Source of the DNA: Autumnicola lenta
GTDB taxonomy: Bacteria > Bacteroidota > Bacteroidia > Flavobacteriales > Flavobacteriaceae
Reading direction: 5' to 3'
Length of the DNA: 64,000 bases
Assembly: GCF_031846515.1 (NCBI RefSeq)
Contig: NZ_JAVRHO010000005.1
Span: 62,001 to 126,000, forward strand
Below the pieces are notes generated by a model that worked only from the letters and a program-made list of their open reading frames with translations, was not told the DNA's origin and did not search any database. The position numbers and the translations under genes are program-made. Positions 1-9,911 of the stretch are shown here, piece after piece (position 1 is the stretch's first letter; each line of letters starts with the position of its first letter).

Positions 1-39
1 AAATTCTATGATGAGTACAATTTAAGCCCAAATTTCTAG
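1..39 (+). CDS. 3' end of an upstream gene (partial, tentative)
   Basis: Frame 1 is open from the window edge and reads KFYDEYNLSPNF before a TAG at 37-39. The composition is protein-like, but twelve codons are too few to name a family. The stretch could equally be non-coding spacer. The start lies outside the window. Confidence 0.3.
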   Translation, partial: KFYDEYNLSPNF

Positions 40-116
40 TTACTAATATGTATTCATGTAAAACAAACTTTAATTACTTTAGTTCAAATATCCTTACCTA
101 AATTTTCTATAATCCT

Positions 117-2924
117 TTGAAGCACTTTTTCTTCTTAATCCTCCTTTTTGCCTTAACTTCAGTTAGTTTTGGACAACATTCTATTTCAGTTGAAGCTAAA
201 CTGGACGAAAAGGTAGATTCCATATATATTCAACAGGTAATTGAATATGAAAATCAAAGCAATGAGCCTCTTACGCAAATTTATCTGAATGACTGGATAA
301 ATGCTTTTAGCAGTAAAAGTAGTTTCCTGGGAAAGAGATTTTCAGAAGAATTTGTAAGGAGATTTCATTTTGCCGGGGAAGAAGAACGTGGCGGAACAAA
401 AATTTATTCCTTTACGAACAACAATACTCCTTTAATTTGGGAGAGACTTGCTGGCCGTGTCGATATTATTAAAATCTCCCTTTCCAAACCTCTTCCCCCC
501 GGAGAAAAACAGACTATTAATCTTAATTACGCGATTAAAGTCCCTCAGGACAAGTTTACCCGGTACGGCAAAGACAGTGAAGGAAACTATAAGCTTAGAT
601 ACTGGTACATTACACCTGCTGTCCATGATGGCAGCTGGAAAATTTACAGTCATCAAAATTTGGATCTGGATTATACACCGCCAGCAGATATTGAATTATT
701 GCTGAATATCCCCATAGATTATTATGCCGCCTCAGCACTTAATATGCTGGAGATCCACAATAAAAATGAAAGGAAGACAGTGAGATTTATAGGCGAAGAT
801 AGGATTGAGTCTAAGCTTTACCTAACCAAAACTTATATCTTTGAGAATATATATGCCCATTCACATGAAATAATTACAAATCTTAAGGATGACAATCTTC
901 AGACTGAAGTAAAGGAAATTATTCTTGGCCGAATTTTAAAATTCCTAAATGAACGACTGGGGGAATATCCTCACAACCACATTTTTGTAACACAGGAAGA
1001 TTACCTTAATAGTCCAATGTATGGGTTAAACCAGTTACCTGGTTTCATCAGACCTTTTCCTGATGGTTTTCAGTACGATATTAAGCAATTCAAGACTATA
1101 ACTAATAATTATTTAAAGAACACACTTTTATTTGATCCACGTAAAGACCAATGGGTAAATGATGCTATCCTCGTTTCGCTTATAATGGATTATGTCGATA
1201 ACTACTATCCAAAAATGAAGCTCATTGGTAATTTGAGTGATATTATTGGAATACGTTGGTTTCATGCTGCCGATTTAGAATTTAATGATCAGTATCAGTT
1301 AATGTACATGAATGCCGCCAGATTAAATTTTGACCAGCCACTGGCTACCCGTCAGGACTCGTTAGTCAAATTCAATAAAAATATAGCTAATGCCTATAAG
1401 GCTGGAGTTGGTCTGAGGTACCTGGAAGATTATTTGGGATCAGATGCTGTGAAAGAATCTATTTCTCAATTCTATAGCAATTATAAACTTCAGCCTACCT
1501 CACAGGAAAAGTTCGGGCAAATTCTAAAAAATAATGCTTCAAAAGATATTTCCTGGTTTTTTGAAGATTATGTTCAAACCAACGGGAAAATAGATTTCTC
1601 AATTAAAAAGGTTAAAAAACAGGATGACTCTCTGGTCGTTACTGTCAGAAACAGGCGGGATAACAACATGCCTGTTTCTGTATATGGAATAAACGACGGT
1701 AAAGTAGTCTCCAAAACTTGGGTTGAGGAAATTGATAAATTAAAAGAAGTCACCATACCCCGAAAAGATGTAGAGCGCGTGGCTGTAAATTATGAGCAGA
1801 AGATTCCGGAGATCAATCAGCGTAATAACTTTAAAGCAGTTACTACAATTTTCGATAAGCCTCTACAATTCCGATTGCTTCAGGATGTGGAAGACCCAAA
1901 GTACAATCAGTTGTTTTTTATGCCGGAGTTTGATTACAATCTTTATGACGGAATTTCTATTGGCCCTAAGCTCTACAATGAAACCTTTTTAAATAAAAAT
2001 TTTAATTTTAAAATATCGCCAAAATATGGCTTTAACAGTAAGACCATTGTAGGATCGGCTTCCTTTTCTTATACACACCAGTATGAAAATGCAGAACTTT
2101 ATGCTGTAAGATATGGTATTAGCGGCACACGCTTTTCGTATGGATATGATCTTTTTTACGAGAAATTTTCTCCTTTCCTCACGTTTTCCTATCGTAATAA
2201 ATATCTCCGTAGCAACGAGAGACAATTCCTTATGATTAGAAATATCAATGTAAAACGAGACGTTGACCTGGACAACCCGGTCGAGCAGCCTGACTATAAT
2301 GTGTTCAATGTAAATTACACCTATAGCAACCCCAATGTGGTAAACTATTACAGGGGGTCTTTTGACTACCAGCTCGCCGAAAAATTCAGTAAAATATCTC
2401 TGAGCCTTGAATACCGTAAGCTGTTTAAAAACAACCGACAAGTAAATCTCAGGCTTTTTGCAGGAACATTTCTTTATAATGACAGTCGCGATCACGACTA
2501 TTTTAGTTTTGCTTTAGATCGTCCTACAGATTACCTCTTCGACTATAATTACTACGGAAGAAGCCAGGGGACGGGTCTTTTTAGCCAGCAAATAATTCCG
2601 GCTGAAGGTGGTTTTAAATCTCAGTTACAGCCGGAATTTGCGAATCAGTGGATCACAACTTTTAATGCAAGTACCAATATCTGGAAATGGGTGTATGTGT
2701 ATGGAGACCTCGGAATGATAAAAAACCAATATGAAACTCCGGCATTTCTTTATGATACAGGAGTAAGAGTAAACCTGGTAGCTGACTATTTCGAGTTGTT
2801 CTTTCCTGTATATTCCAATCTAGGCTGGGAAATAGCACAACCTTCCTACGATCAAAAGATTCGATTTATTGTTTCCCTGGATATCAATACACTTCTAGGC
2901 TTATTTACGAGAAGATGGTATTAG
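117..2924 (+). CDS. M1-peptidase-like outer-membrane protein, zinc site lost
   Basis: A 935-residue exported protein. Residues 1-19 form a signal peptide ending SFGQ. Residues about 20-500 resemble the beta-sandwich and catalytic domains of M1 aminopeptidases, but no HExxH zinc motif is present. The matching places read ITNNYLKN and WVNDAILVSLIMDY (where M1 enzymes have W-x-N-E-G-F/A), and the GxMEN-like site reads YGLNQLPG. Residues about 560-935 are rich in alternating aromatic strands (many Y/F, ends RRWY), as in an outer-membrane beta-barrel. It is probably a catalytically dead relative with a binding or assembly role; this is inference. The start is TTG: an in-frame TAA lies at 99-101 and no ATG comes before the signal peptide. 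Confidence 0.7.
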   Translation: MKHFFFLILLFALTSVSFGQHSISVEAKLDEKVDSIYIQQVIEYENQSNEPLTQIYLNDWINAFSSKSSFLGKRFSEEFVRRFHFAGEEERGGTKIYSFTNNNTPLIWERLAGRVDIIKISLSKPLPPGEKQTINLNYAIKVPQDKFTRYGKDSEGNYKLRYWYITPAVHDGSWKIYSHQNLDLDYTPPADIELLLNIPIDYYAASALNMLEIHNKNERKTVRFIGEDRIESKLYLTKTYIFENIYAHSHEIITNLKDDNLQTEVKEIILGRILKFLNERLGEYPHNHIFVTQEDYLNSPMYGLNQLPGFIRPFPDGFQYDIKQFKTITNNYLKNTLLFDPRKDQWVNDAILVSLIMDYVDNYYPKMKLIGNLSDIIGIRWFHAADLEFNDQYQLMYMNAARLNFDQPLATRQDSLVKFNKNIANAYKAGVGLRYLEDYLGSDAVKESISQFYSNYKLQPTSQEKFGQILKNNASKDISWFFEDYVQTNGKIDFSIKKVKKQDDSLVVTVRNRRDNNMPVSVYGINDGKVVSKTWVEEIDKLKEVTIPRKDVERVAVNYEQKIPEINQRNNFKAVTTIFDKPLQFRLLQDVEDPKYNQLFFMPEFDYNLYDGISIGPKLYNETFLNKNFNFKISPKYGFNSKTIVGSASFSYTHQYENAELYAVRYGISGTRFSYGYDLFYEKFSPFLTFSYRNKYLRSNERQFLMIRNINVKRDVDLDNPVEQPDYNVFNVNYTYSNPNVVNYYRGSFDYQLAEKFSKISLSLEYRKLFKNNRQVNLRLFAGTFLYNDSRDHDYFSFALDRPTDYLFDYNYYGRSQGTGLFSQQIIPAEGGFKSQLQPEFANQWITTFNASTNIWKWVYVYGDLGMIKNQYETPAFLYDTGVRVNLVADYFELFFPVYSNLGWEIAQPSYDQKIRFIVSLDINTLLGLFTRRWY

Positions 2925-3052
2925 GTTTAATTTCACCATTACCCATTTCATAATTCTCAGGCTCAAGGCTCTTAATTTCGTGTTAATTTATCTAAATGTA
3001 AAATTTAGTTACTTTGAATAAGAAATATTCAATAAAATTGAAAATTAATGAA

Positions 3053-3083
3053 TTGTTTACAGTCATACTTTTCATTATATTTG
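3053..3083 (+). promoter_or_regulatory. Bacteroidota-type promoter of the E1 dehydrogenase gene
   Basis: TATATTTG at 3076-3083 is an exact match to the -7 consensus TAnnTTTG. A TTG at 3053-3055 lies 20 bases upstream in the -33 position. Transcription would begin near 3090, about 15 bases before the ATG at 3105. Confidence 0.65.
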
Positions 3084-3104
3084 TGAGGATCCAAAAATAA
3101 GTTC

Positions 3105-5507
3105 ATGCATAGCGAAACTAAAACAAAAGATTCCATTTCATTCGAAGATTTTAAGGCTCAGGTTCTGGAAGATTATAAAATTGCTGCTACCAGTCGGGAA
3201 TGTAGTATCCTGGGCAGACGGGAAGTGCTCACGGGAAAAGCAAAATTTGGCATTTTTGGAGATGGTAAAGAATTACCACAGTTGGCTATGGCCAAAGCTT
3301 TTAAAAATGGTGATTTTAGATCGGGATATTACCGCGATCAAACCTTCATGATGGCTATTAATGAACTTTCAATTCAGGAGTTCTTCGCCGGTTTATACGC
3401 CGATACCGATATCGAAAACGAACCGATGTCTGCCGGCCGGCAAATGGGAGGTCATTTTACCACACACAGCTTAAACAAAGACGGCAGCTGGAAAAATTTA
3501 ATTCAGCAAAAAAATTCCAGTGCAGATATTTCCCCTACGGCCGGACAAATGCCAAGATTATTAGGTCTTGCCCAGGCCTCTAAAATCTACAGAAATGTTG
3601 AAGGTATCCCATCTGAAAAGTTTTCAGATAATGGAAATGAAGTAGCCTGGGGAACAATAGGTAATGCCAGCACCAGTGAAGGCCATTTTTGGGAAACGAT
3701 AAATGCTGCCGGAGTTTTACAGGTGCCCATGGTAATGAGTGTATGGGATGATGAGTACGGAATTTCCGTTCATGCCCGCCATCAAACCACAAAGGAAAGC
3801 ATTTCGGAAATCCTGAAAGGCTTCCAGCGGGATCAGGAAAACGATGGTTATGAAATAATGGTTGTAAAAGGCTGGGATTATGTTGCTTTGGTCGAGACAT
3901 ATGAAAAAGCTGCGAAAATTGCCAGAATTGAACATTGTCCCGTTTTAATTCACGTTAAAGAACTTACACAGCCCCAGGGTCATTCCACTTCGGGTTCTCA
4001 CGAGCGTTATAAAAGTGAAGACCGGCTTAATTGGGAAAAGGAATATGATTGTAATATAAAGTTTAGGGAGTGGATTATAGATAATCAGTTTTCTACCAAA
4101 GAAGAGTTGGATGAAATTGATAAAAGAATTAAACGGAAAGTTAGAGAAGGAAAAAGAGAAGCCTGGGTGAATGCACTCGCTCCCGTTCGTAAAGATCATA
4201 AAGAACTTGTAAAGCTTTTGTCTAAAGTTGCACAAAGCAGTCCGAATAGAAAAGTTATATCAGAAATTAAAGATAAGCTGGCGGCTAACAGAGAATCTAT
4301 TAAAAAGGATATTATGTCTGCCGCCAGGAGGGTGCTTCGCTCTGTTATTGGAGAAGAAACTCCCGAAAAGCAGGAATTAATGGATTGGACCCAGAAATTT
4401 GCGCTGCAAAGTGAAGAAGAATATAACAGTTATCTTTATGAAGAAAATGATTCAAAAAATCAACTCATTGAACCAGAGTACGAGCCAGGTGCAGTAGAAG
4501 TTGACGCCAGGGTAATCTTAAGAGATAATTTCGATGCTATTTTTGGTTCCCGTCCCGAGACTTTAATTTTTGGGGAAGATGCGGGAGAAATAGGAGATGT
4601 TAACCAGGGGCTGGAGGGCCTGCAGGCAAAATACGGAAAAATGCGTGTTGCAGATGTTGGAATACGTGAAGCAACTATTTTAGGACAGGGAATTGGAATG
4701 GCCTTAAGAGGCCTGCGACCAATTGCTGAAATTCAATATTTGGATTATGTAATGTATGCACTTCAGACAATGAGTGATGACCTCTCCACACTTCTTTACA
4801 GAACAAAAGGAAAACAAAGAGCTCCACTTATTGTAAGAACAAGAGGCCACCGGCTGGAAGGCATATGGCATAGTGGCTCCCAATTGGGTGGTTTAATACA
4901 TTTGCTTCGAGGGATGTACATCCTGGTGCCGCGCAACATGACAAAAGCAGCTGGTTTTTATAATACTTTATTAGATATAGACACACCGGCACTGGTGATA
5001 GAGTGCCTCAATGGTTATCGTCTTAAAGAAAAATTACCTGGCAATCTGGGAAAACTGAAAACGCCTATTGGTGTAACCGAAACAGTTAGAAAAGGGAAAG
5101 ATCTCACCATTGTTTCTTATGGATCCACACTTAGGATAGTTGAACAAACTGCCCAGGAACTGGAAGAAATAGGGATTGACGTAGAAATAATAGACGTACA
5201 GTCGCTTCTTCCTTTTGATTTAGATCATGATATTGTAAAAAGTGTAAAAAAGACAAATAGATTGTTAGTTATAGATGAAGATGTACCGGGCGGTGCTTCA
5301 GCATATATTTTACAGAAAATTCTGGAAGAGCAGGATGCTTACCGTTACCTGGATAGTAAACCGCAAACGCTTACAGCCAAGGAACATCGTCCCGCGTATG
5401 CAACAGATGGTGATTATTTTTCTAAGCCATCTTCTGATGATATTTTCGAAAAAGTTTACGGAATCATGCATGAGGCAAATCCTGAAAAATTCCCGAAGTT
5501 GCGATAA
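3105..5507 (+). CDS. Fused alpha/beta E1 component, 2-oxoacid dehydrogenase
   Basis: Thiamine-diphosphate-dependent decarboxylase of a 2-oxoacid dehydrogenase complex, most likely the branched-chain type, with both E1 subunits in one 800-residue chain. The alpha half (about 20-370) holds the TPP region beginning GNASTSEGHF near residue 186 and WDDEYGIS near 214. The beta half (about 465-800) carries FGEDAGEIGDV, the catalytic-glutamate region GIREATILG, and GMALRGLRPIAEIQ. In the alpha TPP motif the usual Asp (GDG) is Asn and the usual Asn-Asn is Asp-Asp. E2 is not in the window, but an E3 gene (lpdA) lies at 55-57 kb. It is transcribed alone, between its own promoter and a terminator. The exact 2-oxoacid cannot be read from sequence. 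Confidence 0.87.
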   Translation: MHSETKTKDSISFEDFKAQVLEDYKIAATSRECSILGRREVLTGKAKFGIFGDGKELPQLAMAKAFKNGDFRSGYYRDQTFMMAINELSIQEFFAGLYADTDIENEPMSAGRQMGGHFTTHSLNKDGSWKNLIQQKNSSADISPTAGQMPRLLGLAQASKIYRNVEGIPSEKFSDNGNEVAWGTIGNASTSEGHFWETINAAGVLQVPMVMSVWDDEYGISVHARHQTTKESISEILKGFQRDQENDGYEIMVVKGWDYVALVETYEKAAKIARIEHCPVLIHVKELTQPQGHSTSGSHERYKSEDRLNWEKEYDCNIKFREWIIDNQFSTKEELDEIDKRIKRKVREGKREAWVNALAPVRKDHKELVKLLSKVAQSSPNRKVISEIKDKLAANRESIKKDIMSAARRVLRSVIGEETPEKQELMDWTQKFALQSEEEYNSYLYEENDSKNQLIEPEYEPGAVEVDARVILRDNFDAIFGSRPETLIFGEDAGEIGDVNQGLEGLQAKYGKMRVADVGIREATILGQGIGMALRGLRPIAEIQYLDYVMYALQTMSDDLSTLLYRTKGKQRAPLIVRTRGHRLEGIWHSGSQLGGLIHLLRGMYILVPRNMTKAAGFYNTLLDIDTPALVIECLNGYRLKEKLPGNLGKLKTPIGVTETVRKGKDLTIVSYGSTLRIVEQTAQELEEIGIDVEIIDVQSLLPFDLDHDIVKSVKKTNRLLVIDEDVPGGASAYILQKILEEQDAYRYLDSKPQTLTAKEHRPAYATDGDYFSKPSSDDIFEKVYGIMHEANPEKFPKLR

Positions 5508-5533
5508 CTTATTAGAATATCCAATTTTTCACG

Positions 5534-5578
5534 AGCCACGAACACTTACAAAATTGTAGTTCGTGGCTTTTCTCTTTT
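5534..5578 (+). terminator. Rho-independent terminator after the E1 gene
   Basis: AGCCACGAAC at 5534-5543 pairs perfectly with GTTCGTGGCT at 5559-5568, followed by a pyrimidine-rich, T-rich tail. It lies 27 bases past the stop codon. Confidence 0.8.
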
Positions 5579-5662
5579 ACCTACAAAGTTTTAATTAAAC
5601 TCCGTCTGAATAAAACCTGGTCTTCCCTGCTTTGCTGATTTACTTTCCCACGAATTTCAGGA

Positions 5663-5683
5663 GATCGAAAATTGCCATTTTTT
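5663..5683. repeat. Dispersed repeat core, copy 1
   Basis: GATCGAAAATTGCCATTTTT-like core in the spacer between the E1 terminator and the LuxR-type gene. Related cores lie at 7459-7480, 7611-7630, 22675-22695 (inverted), 22826-22845 (inverted), 27281-27300 (inverted), 62008-62029 and 62189-62213. The rest of 5579-5808 holds nothing else recognisable. Confidence 0.5.
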
Positions 5684-5808
5684 AATAGCGCCCATTTTAC
5701 TATTGAACAGCATGTGTTTTGCATTGAAACATTTGTTTCCCATCTTAATATTACTAGTACAAACAAAGTTTCTTTTATTCATAGGAATGGTGGAAAAAGT
5801 TTTACAAT

Positions 5809-6075
5809 ATGGACATTTTCAAAGGAAAATTTGATCCCGAAGACGCTGACAGTAGCACCGATTTTTCAAAGCTTCTTACGAATAAGGAGAAACAGATAGT
5901 GGAAGAATTATCCAGAGGATTAAATGCGGAACAGATCGCAGAGGAAATGAATCTTTCTCCACATACCATAAAAACTCACAGAAGAAATATTCTTCAAAAA
6001 ACAGAATGTACCAATACAACTGAATTAGTGGCAAAGAATCTCATAAACGGAACTATTTCCCCTGGATTAGAATAA
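5809..6075 (+). CDS. Small LuxR/GerE-type HTH protein
   Basis: An 88-residue protein that is almost only a LuxR-type DNA-binding domain: LTNKEKQIVEELSRGLNAEQ then IAEEMNLSPHTIKTHRRN, with the recognition helix near residues 48-60. Flavobacterial regulators with this C-terminus usually carry a 150-200 residue N-terminal sensory part, absent here. An in-frame TAG at 5782-5784 closes the frame upstream, and the preceding spacer holds a dispersed repeat. It may be a genuine stand-alone regulator or the surviving end of a longer gene. No target can be named. Confidence 0.65.
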   Translation: MDIFKGKFDPEDADSSTDFSKLLTNKEKQIVEELSRGLNAEQIAEEMNLSPHTIKTHRRNILQKTECTNTTELVAKNLINGTISPGLE

Positions 6076-6282
6076 TACTGAACCGTAAATTAGTTGGTGT
6101 GTTTGATTTACTATGCTTCTCCTATTACAAAACCAGCTGACAACCATTTCAAAGATCAGGCTGAACATTAACCTATAATTATAATTTGCAATTTGAATTC
6201 TGCTACTAAGAGTCGTAATTTTAGGTGGAGATCATATTGATTTCCTCATCTTTAAGTACAATAGAAAAAATCAAAGCGCACC

Positions 6283-7170
6283 ATGGGAGATAGCAAAAAG
6301 AATAAAATTGAAGATGTTATTCATAAGCACGAACAGTCCGGAAAATATTTTGAAGTAGACGGACAAAAAACCTTCGCTCTGGATTTTGGAGAGGGTGAGG
6401 TGGTTTTATGCATCCACGGTGTCCCCACTTCCTCTTTTTTATACCGAAAAGTACTGCGTTCCCTTGCTGATAAAGGTTACAGGGGAATTTCGATAGATCT
6501 TCCCGGTCTCGGGCTGTCTGCACGTCCTAAAGATTTTAACTATACATTTTCTAATTTTGCTGAATTTCTCTCCAAAGCAATAAAAGCACTGGATGTAAAA
6601 AAATTTCATCTGGTAGTTCACGATATAGGCGGGCCTGTTGGTTTCGTACTTGCTGCCAGGCAATTGGAAAACATACTTTCCCTTACTATCCTTAATACCT
6701 GGGTAGATGTGGTGAACTTTAAAAAGCCACTTCCTATGCGCCCCTTTGAAAAGAAAATTTTAGGTGATGCTCAATTAAAAATGATGACTCGTGAAACATG
6801 GCCTGTCATGTTCTCCAAACTCGGAGTTTCAGATTCAAATAAAATACCTTCGGAAGAAATTAAAGCTTACGTAGATCTTCTAAAAAGAGAGGACAACGGA
6901 AAGGCATTTCTAAAAATAATGCGGCAATTCCCGGACTCTACTGAATTTAGGGATACCTGTTTACAGGCTGTTCAGGGTACGCCCTACCCTATTCAGGCAA
7001 TTTGGGGAGAAGAAGATCCCGGCCTGACCTACGAACGTTACGGTAAAGAAATCGAAAAGATGGCAGATCTTAAAGAAATGACGCTTCTCCCTTCAAAACA
7101 TTTCCTCCAGGAGGAAGTTTGGGAAGAAATAGCAGTCAAAATAGATGAACTGGCCAAAACAGCTTATTAA
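6283..7170 (+). CDS. Alpha/beta hydrolase, haloalkane-dehalogenase-like
   Basis: Cytoplasmic 295-residue alpha/beta-hydrolase. Visible are the oxyanion segment CIHGVPTSS, the nucleophile elbow VHDIGGPVG with Asp in place of Ser, an acidic WGEEDP and the catalytic-His region SKHFLQEE. A nucleophilic Asp in H-D-x-G-G-P with KHFLQEE is typical of haloalkane dehalogenases and related ether or epoxide hydrolases. Substrate unknown. The ATG at 6283 follows an AT-rich spacer (6076-6282) in which no other feature was seen. Monocistronic by spacing. Confidence 0.8.
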   Translation: MGDSKKNKIEDVIHKHEQSGKYFEVDGQKTFALDFGEGEVVLCIHGVPTSSFLYRKVLRSLADKGYRGISIDLPGLGLSARPKDFNYTFSNFAEFLSKAIKALDVKKFHLVVHDIGGPVGFVLAARQLENILSLTILNTWVDVVNFKKPLPMRPFEKKILGDAQLKMMTRETWPVMFSKLGVSDSNKIPSEEIKAYVDLLKREDNGKAFLKIMRQFPDSTEFRDTCLQAVQGTPYPIQAIWGEEDPGLTYERYGKEIEKMADLKEMTLLPSKHFLQEEVWEEIAVKIDELAKTAY

Positions 7171-7954
7171 GATCTTTTGCAACTTTTAATGTGAATCTTT
7201 TGTAGTGTTGAAAATTTAGCTTGAGCAATTAAGATCAGCAAATATTTGAACTTTCCTAACTAATGTTATCCGGTTTTACATATCAATTCGCGCCTTTCCT
7301 GTGGGATTAAATCTGATCGATATCTTTCAAACTTAACAGTGTTTTTTTCGTAAATGATCATGTGAGCGTTCTTTGTTGTAATTTGTTACAGCTCTTTTAT
7401 TTTACAGACTGTAATAACAGACTCTATGAATTATCGGCGGGCGACTTTTCTTCTGAAGATCGATAATTGCCATTTTTGGAGCATGGCTCTACGAATCGTA
7501 AAATATTTCTAGAGATAGCTTCTTCAGATTACGCGGGCGCCATTGTTTATTTTAGCTTTTTCACCTCTTAACTCTTTTACTTCTTTCAGAAGGCGTGGCA
7601 GAAACTCCAGGTCGAAAATTGCTATTTTTCGAACCTCCCTTTGTCCAGCGTGAACTTTCCACTTTTCACTCTTCACTCCTTTGCTCACTACTCACCCTTT
7701 GATTCCTTGACTCATTAACTTTTTCACTTTTCGACTTTTCACTTTCCCATTAAAATGCATTAGGGATAGGAGCGGCATCCCGCGAATTTTTCTTCGCGGA
7801 TACAGCGGATAGCCCGGCCCGTAATGAAATGGAGGGAATGCCATTATAATTAAAGTATTTCTGACATCCTGTCATAACTTTTCCGCTGGCATAAAGATTG
7901 ACTTTAACTGATCGAGAAATTGAAACAATAACATAAAAATCAACGTATAAAGTT
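7171..7954. repeat. Repeat-filled spacer upstream of dnaK
   Basis: A 784-base gap without a credible gene. It holds dispersed-repeat cores at 7459-7480 and 7611-7630, a TTTTTCAC-rich segment at 7555-7591, and a low-complexity run of ACTTTTCAC-like words at about 7650-7750. The segment 7611-7690 is homologous, in inverted orientation, to 22611-22695 after menD (shared words CGAAAATTG, AACCTC, CTTTGTC, TTTCCACTTTTCACT). An inverted repeat with GCGAA/TTCGC arms lies at 7780-7800. The dnaK promoter should be in the last 100 bases; TAACTTTT near 7883 is one mismatch from the -7 consensus. No CIRCE operator was seen. Confidence 0.6.
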
Positions 7955-9889
7955 ATGAGTAAAATAATTGGAATTGACTTAGGTACGACCAACTCTTGCG
8001 TTGCCGTAATGGAAGGTAACGAACCAACGGTTATACCTAATGCCGAAGGAAAAAGAACTACACCTTCTGTAATTGCATTTGTAGAGGGTGGCGAAATAAA
8101 AGTAGGGGATCCTGCAAAACGTCAGGCTGTAACCAACCCACAAAAAACTATTTCGTCTATTAAGCGTTTTATGGGGAATAAATTTTCTGAATCTGAAAGA
8201 GAAGCAGGAAGGGTTCCTTATAAAGTAGTAAAAGGAGATAATGACACTCCGCGTGTAGATGTGGACGGAAGAAAATATACTCCGCAGGAACTTTCTGCAA
8301 TGGTACTTCAGAAAATGAAGAAAACCGCAGAAGATTATCTTGGACAGGACGTAACGGAAGCGGTAATTACCGTGCCAGCTTACTTTAACGATTCCCAGCG
8401 TCAGGCTACAAAAGAAGCCGGGGAAATCGCCGGACTAAAAGTTAGCCGAATTATAAACGAGCCAACCGCAGCAGCACTTGCTTACGGACTGGATAAAAAA
8501 TCCCAGGATCAGAAAATTGCTGTTTATGACCTTGGTGGTGGTACCTTTGATATTTCTATTCTAGAATTAGGAGACGGAGTTTTTGAAGTACTTTCTACTA
8601 ACGGGGATACGCACCTTGGTGGTGATGATTTTGATGAGGTAATTATCGATTGGTTGGCTGATACTTTTCAAAAGGCAGAAGATATCGACTTAAGAAAAGA
8701 CCCGATGGCACTTCAGCGTTTAAAAGAAGCTGCTGAAAAGGCAAAAATCGAGTTGTCTTCTTCAAGCCAGACAGAAATCAACCTTCCTTATGTAACTGCA
8801 ACTTCAAGCGGACCTAAGCACTTGGTAGAGACTCTTACAAGATCTAAGTTCGAACAACTTGCCGATACTTTGGTAAAGCGTTCTATGGATCCTGTACAGA
8901 AAGCCTTAAAAGATGCCGGTCTTTCTAAAAGCGACATCGATGAGGTGATCTTAGTTGGTGGTTCTACACGTATTCCTAAAATTCAGGAAGAAGTAGAGGC
9001 TTTCTTTGGAAAAAAACCTTCTAAAGGAGTAAACCCAGATGAGGTTGTGGCAATTGGTGCTGCTATCCAGGGTGGTGTATTAACAGGAGATGTAAAAGAT
9101 GTATTGCTTCTTGATGTTACTCCGCTTTCTTTAGGTATTGAAACAATGGGTGGTGTGAATACAAAGCTTATTGAATCTAACACGACAATCCCGACTAAAA
9201 AATCACAGACATTCTCTACCGCGGCAGATAATCAGCCTTCTGTAGAAATCCACGTGTTGCAGGGTGAGCGTCCAATGGCGACAGATAATAAAACAATTGG
9301 TAGGTTCCACTTAGACGGAATTCCACCAGCGCCAAGAGGAACACCTCAAATTGAAGTGACTTTCGATATTGATGCCAACGGTATTATTAAAGTAAGCGCT
9401 ACAGATAAAGCAACTGGAAAATCTCAGGACATTAGGATCGAGGCTTCTTCAGGATTAACCGAAGAGGAAATCGAGAAAATGAAGAAAGAGGCTGAAGCCA
9501 ATGCTGAAACCGATAAAAAAGCCAAGGAGAAAGTTGATAAGCTAAATGAAGCCGATGCTATGATCTTCCAGACTGAAAAGCAACTGAAAGAATTTGGTGA
9601 TAAGATTTCTGAAGATAAGAAAAAGCCGGTTGAAGATGCACTTGCAGAGCTTAAAACAGCTTACGAAACTAAAGAAATCGAGCAAATCTCTCCTGCTTTG
9701 GATAAATTGAATGAAGCCTGGAAAACAGCTTCTGAAGAAATGTACAAAGCACAAGCCGAAGCCCAGGGTGGCCAGGCCGGAGGACCACAAGGTGGACCGG
9801 GAGCCGGAGCTCAGGGAGGACAAGCCGGAGGTGGTGAAGCCAAAGGTGGAGACGATGTAGAAGACGTAGACTTCGAAGAAGTCAAGTAG
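7955..9889 (+). CDS. dnaK: Molecular chaperone DnaK (Hsp70)
   Basis: ATP-dependent chaperone that binds exposed hydrophobic segments and cycles with DnaJ and GrpE. The 644 residues begin with the Hsp70 signature [16 protein letters not shown] and contain [13 protein letters not shown] (about residue 190), VGGSTRIPK (about 335), the linker [19 protein letters not shown] and a substrate-binding domain. The C-terminus is a Gly/Gln-rich tail ending DVDFEEVK. No dnaJ or grpE is adjacent. The last seven codons and stop are duplicated just downstream (9912-9935). Confidence 0.98.
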   Translation: MSKIIGIDLGTTNSCVAVMEGNEPTVIPNAEGKRTTPSVIAFVEGGEIKVGDPAKRQAVTNPQKTISSIKRFMGNKFSESEREAGRVPYKVVKGDNDTPRVDVDGRKYTPQELSAMVLQKMKKTAEDYLGQDVTEAVITVPAYFNDSQRQATKEAGEIAGLKVSRIINEPTAAALAYGLDKKSQDQKIAVYDLGGGTFDISILELGDGVFEVLSTNGDTHLGGDDFDEVIIDWLADTFQKAEDIDLRKDPMALQRLKEAAEKAKIELSSSSQTEINLPYVTATSSGPKHLVETLTRSKFEQLADTLVKRSMDPVQKALKDAGLSKSDIDEVILVGGSTRIPKIQEEVEAFFGKKPSKGVNPDEVVAIGAAIQGGVLTGDVKDVLLLDVTPLSLGIETMGGVNTKLIESNTTIPTKKSQTFSTAADNQPSVEIHVLQGERPMATDNKTIGRFHLDGIPPAPRGTPQIEVTFDIDANGIIKVSATDKATGKSQDIRIEASSGLTEEEIEKMKKEAEANAETDKKAKEKVDKLNEADAMIFQTEKQLKEFGDKISEDKKKPVEDALAELKTAYETKEIEQISPALDKLNEAWKTASEEMYKAQAEAQGGQAGGPQGGPGAGAQGGQAGGGEAKGGDDVEDVDFEEVK

Positions 9890-9911
9890 CCTGTCCTGAG
9901 TTTATCGAAGG
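9890..9911. repeat. REP-like unit at the dnaK stop codon
   Basis: CCTGTCCTGAGTTTATCGAA with two more bases directly abuts the dnaK TAG. It resembles the widespread bacterial dispersed word TCCTGAG-TT-TCGAAGG. It separates two copies of the dnaK 3' tail, so it probably arrived by insertion there. Confidence 0.55.

Noticed and set aside
1989..2495. 168-codon minus-strand frame inside the first gene
   Set aside because: Lies entirely within the beta-barrel coding region on the other strand, with no domain and no promoter. A shadow frame.
7800..7954. CIRCE heat-shock operator before dnaK
   Set aside because: No TTAGCACTC/GAGTGCTAA inverted repeat was found.
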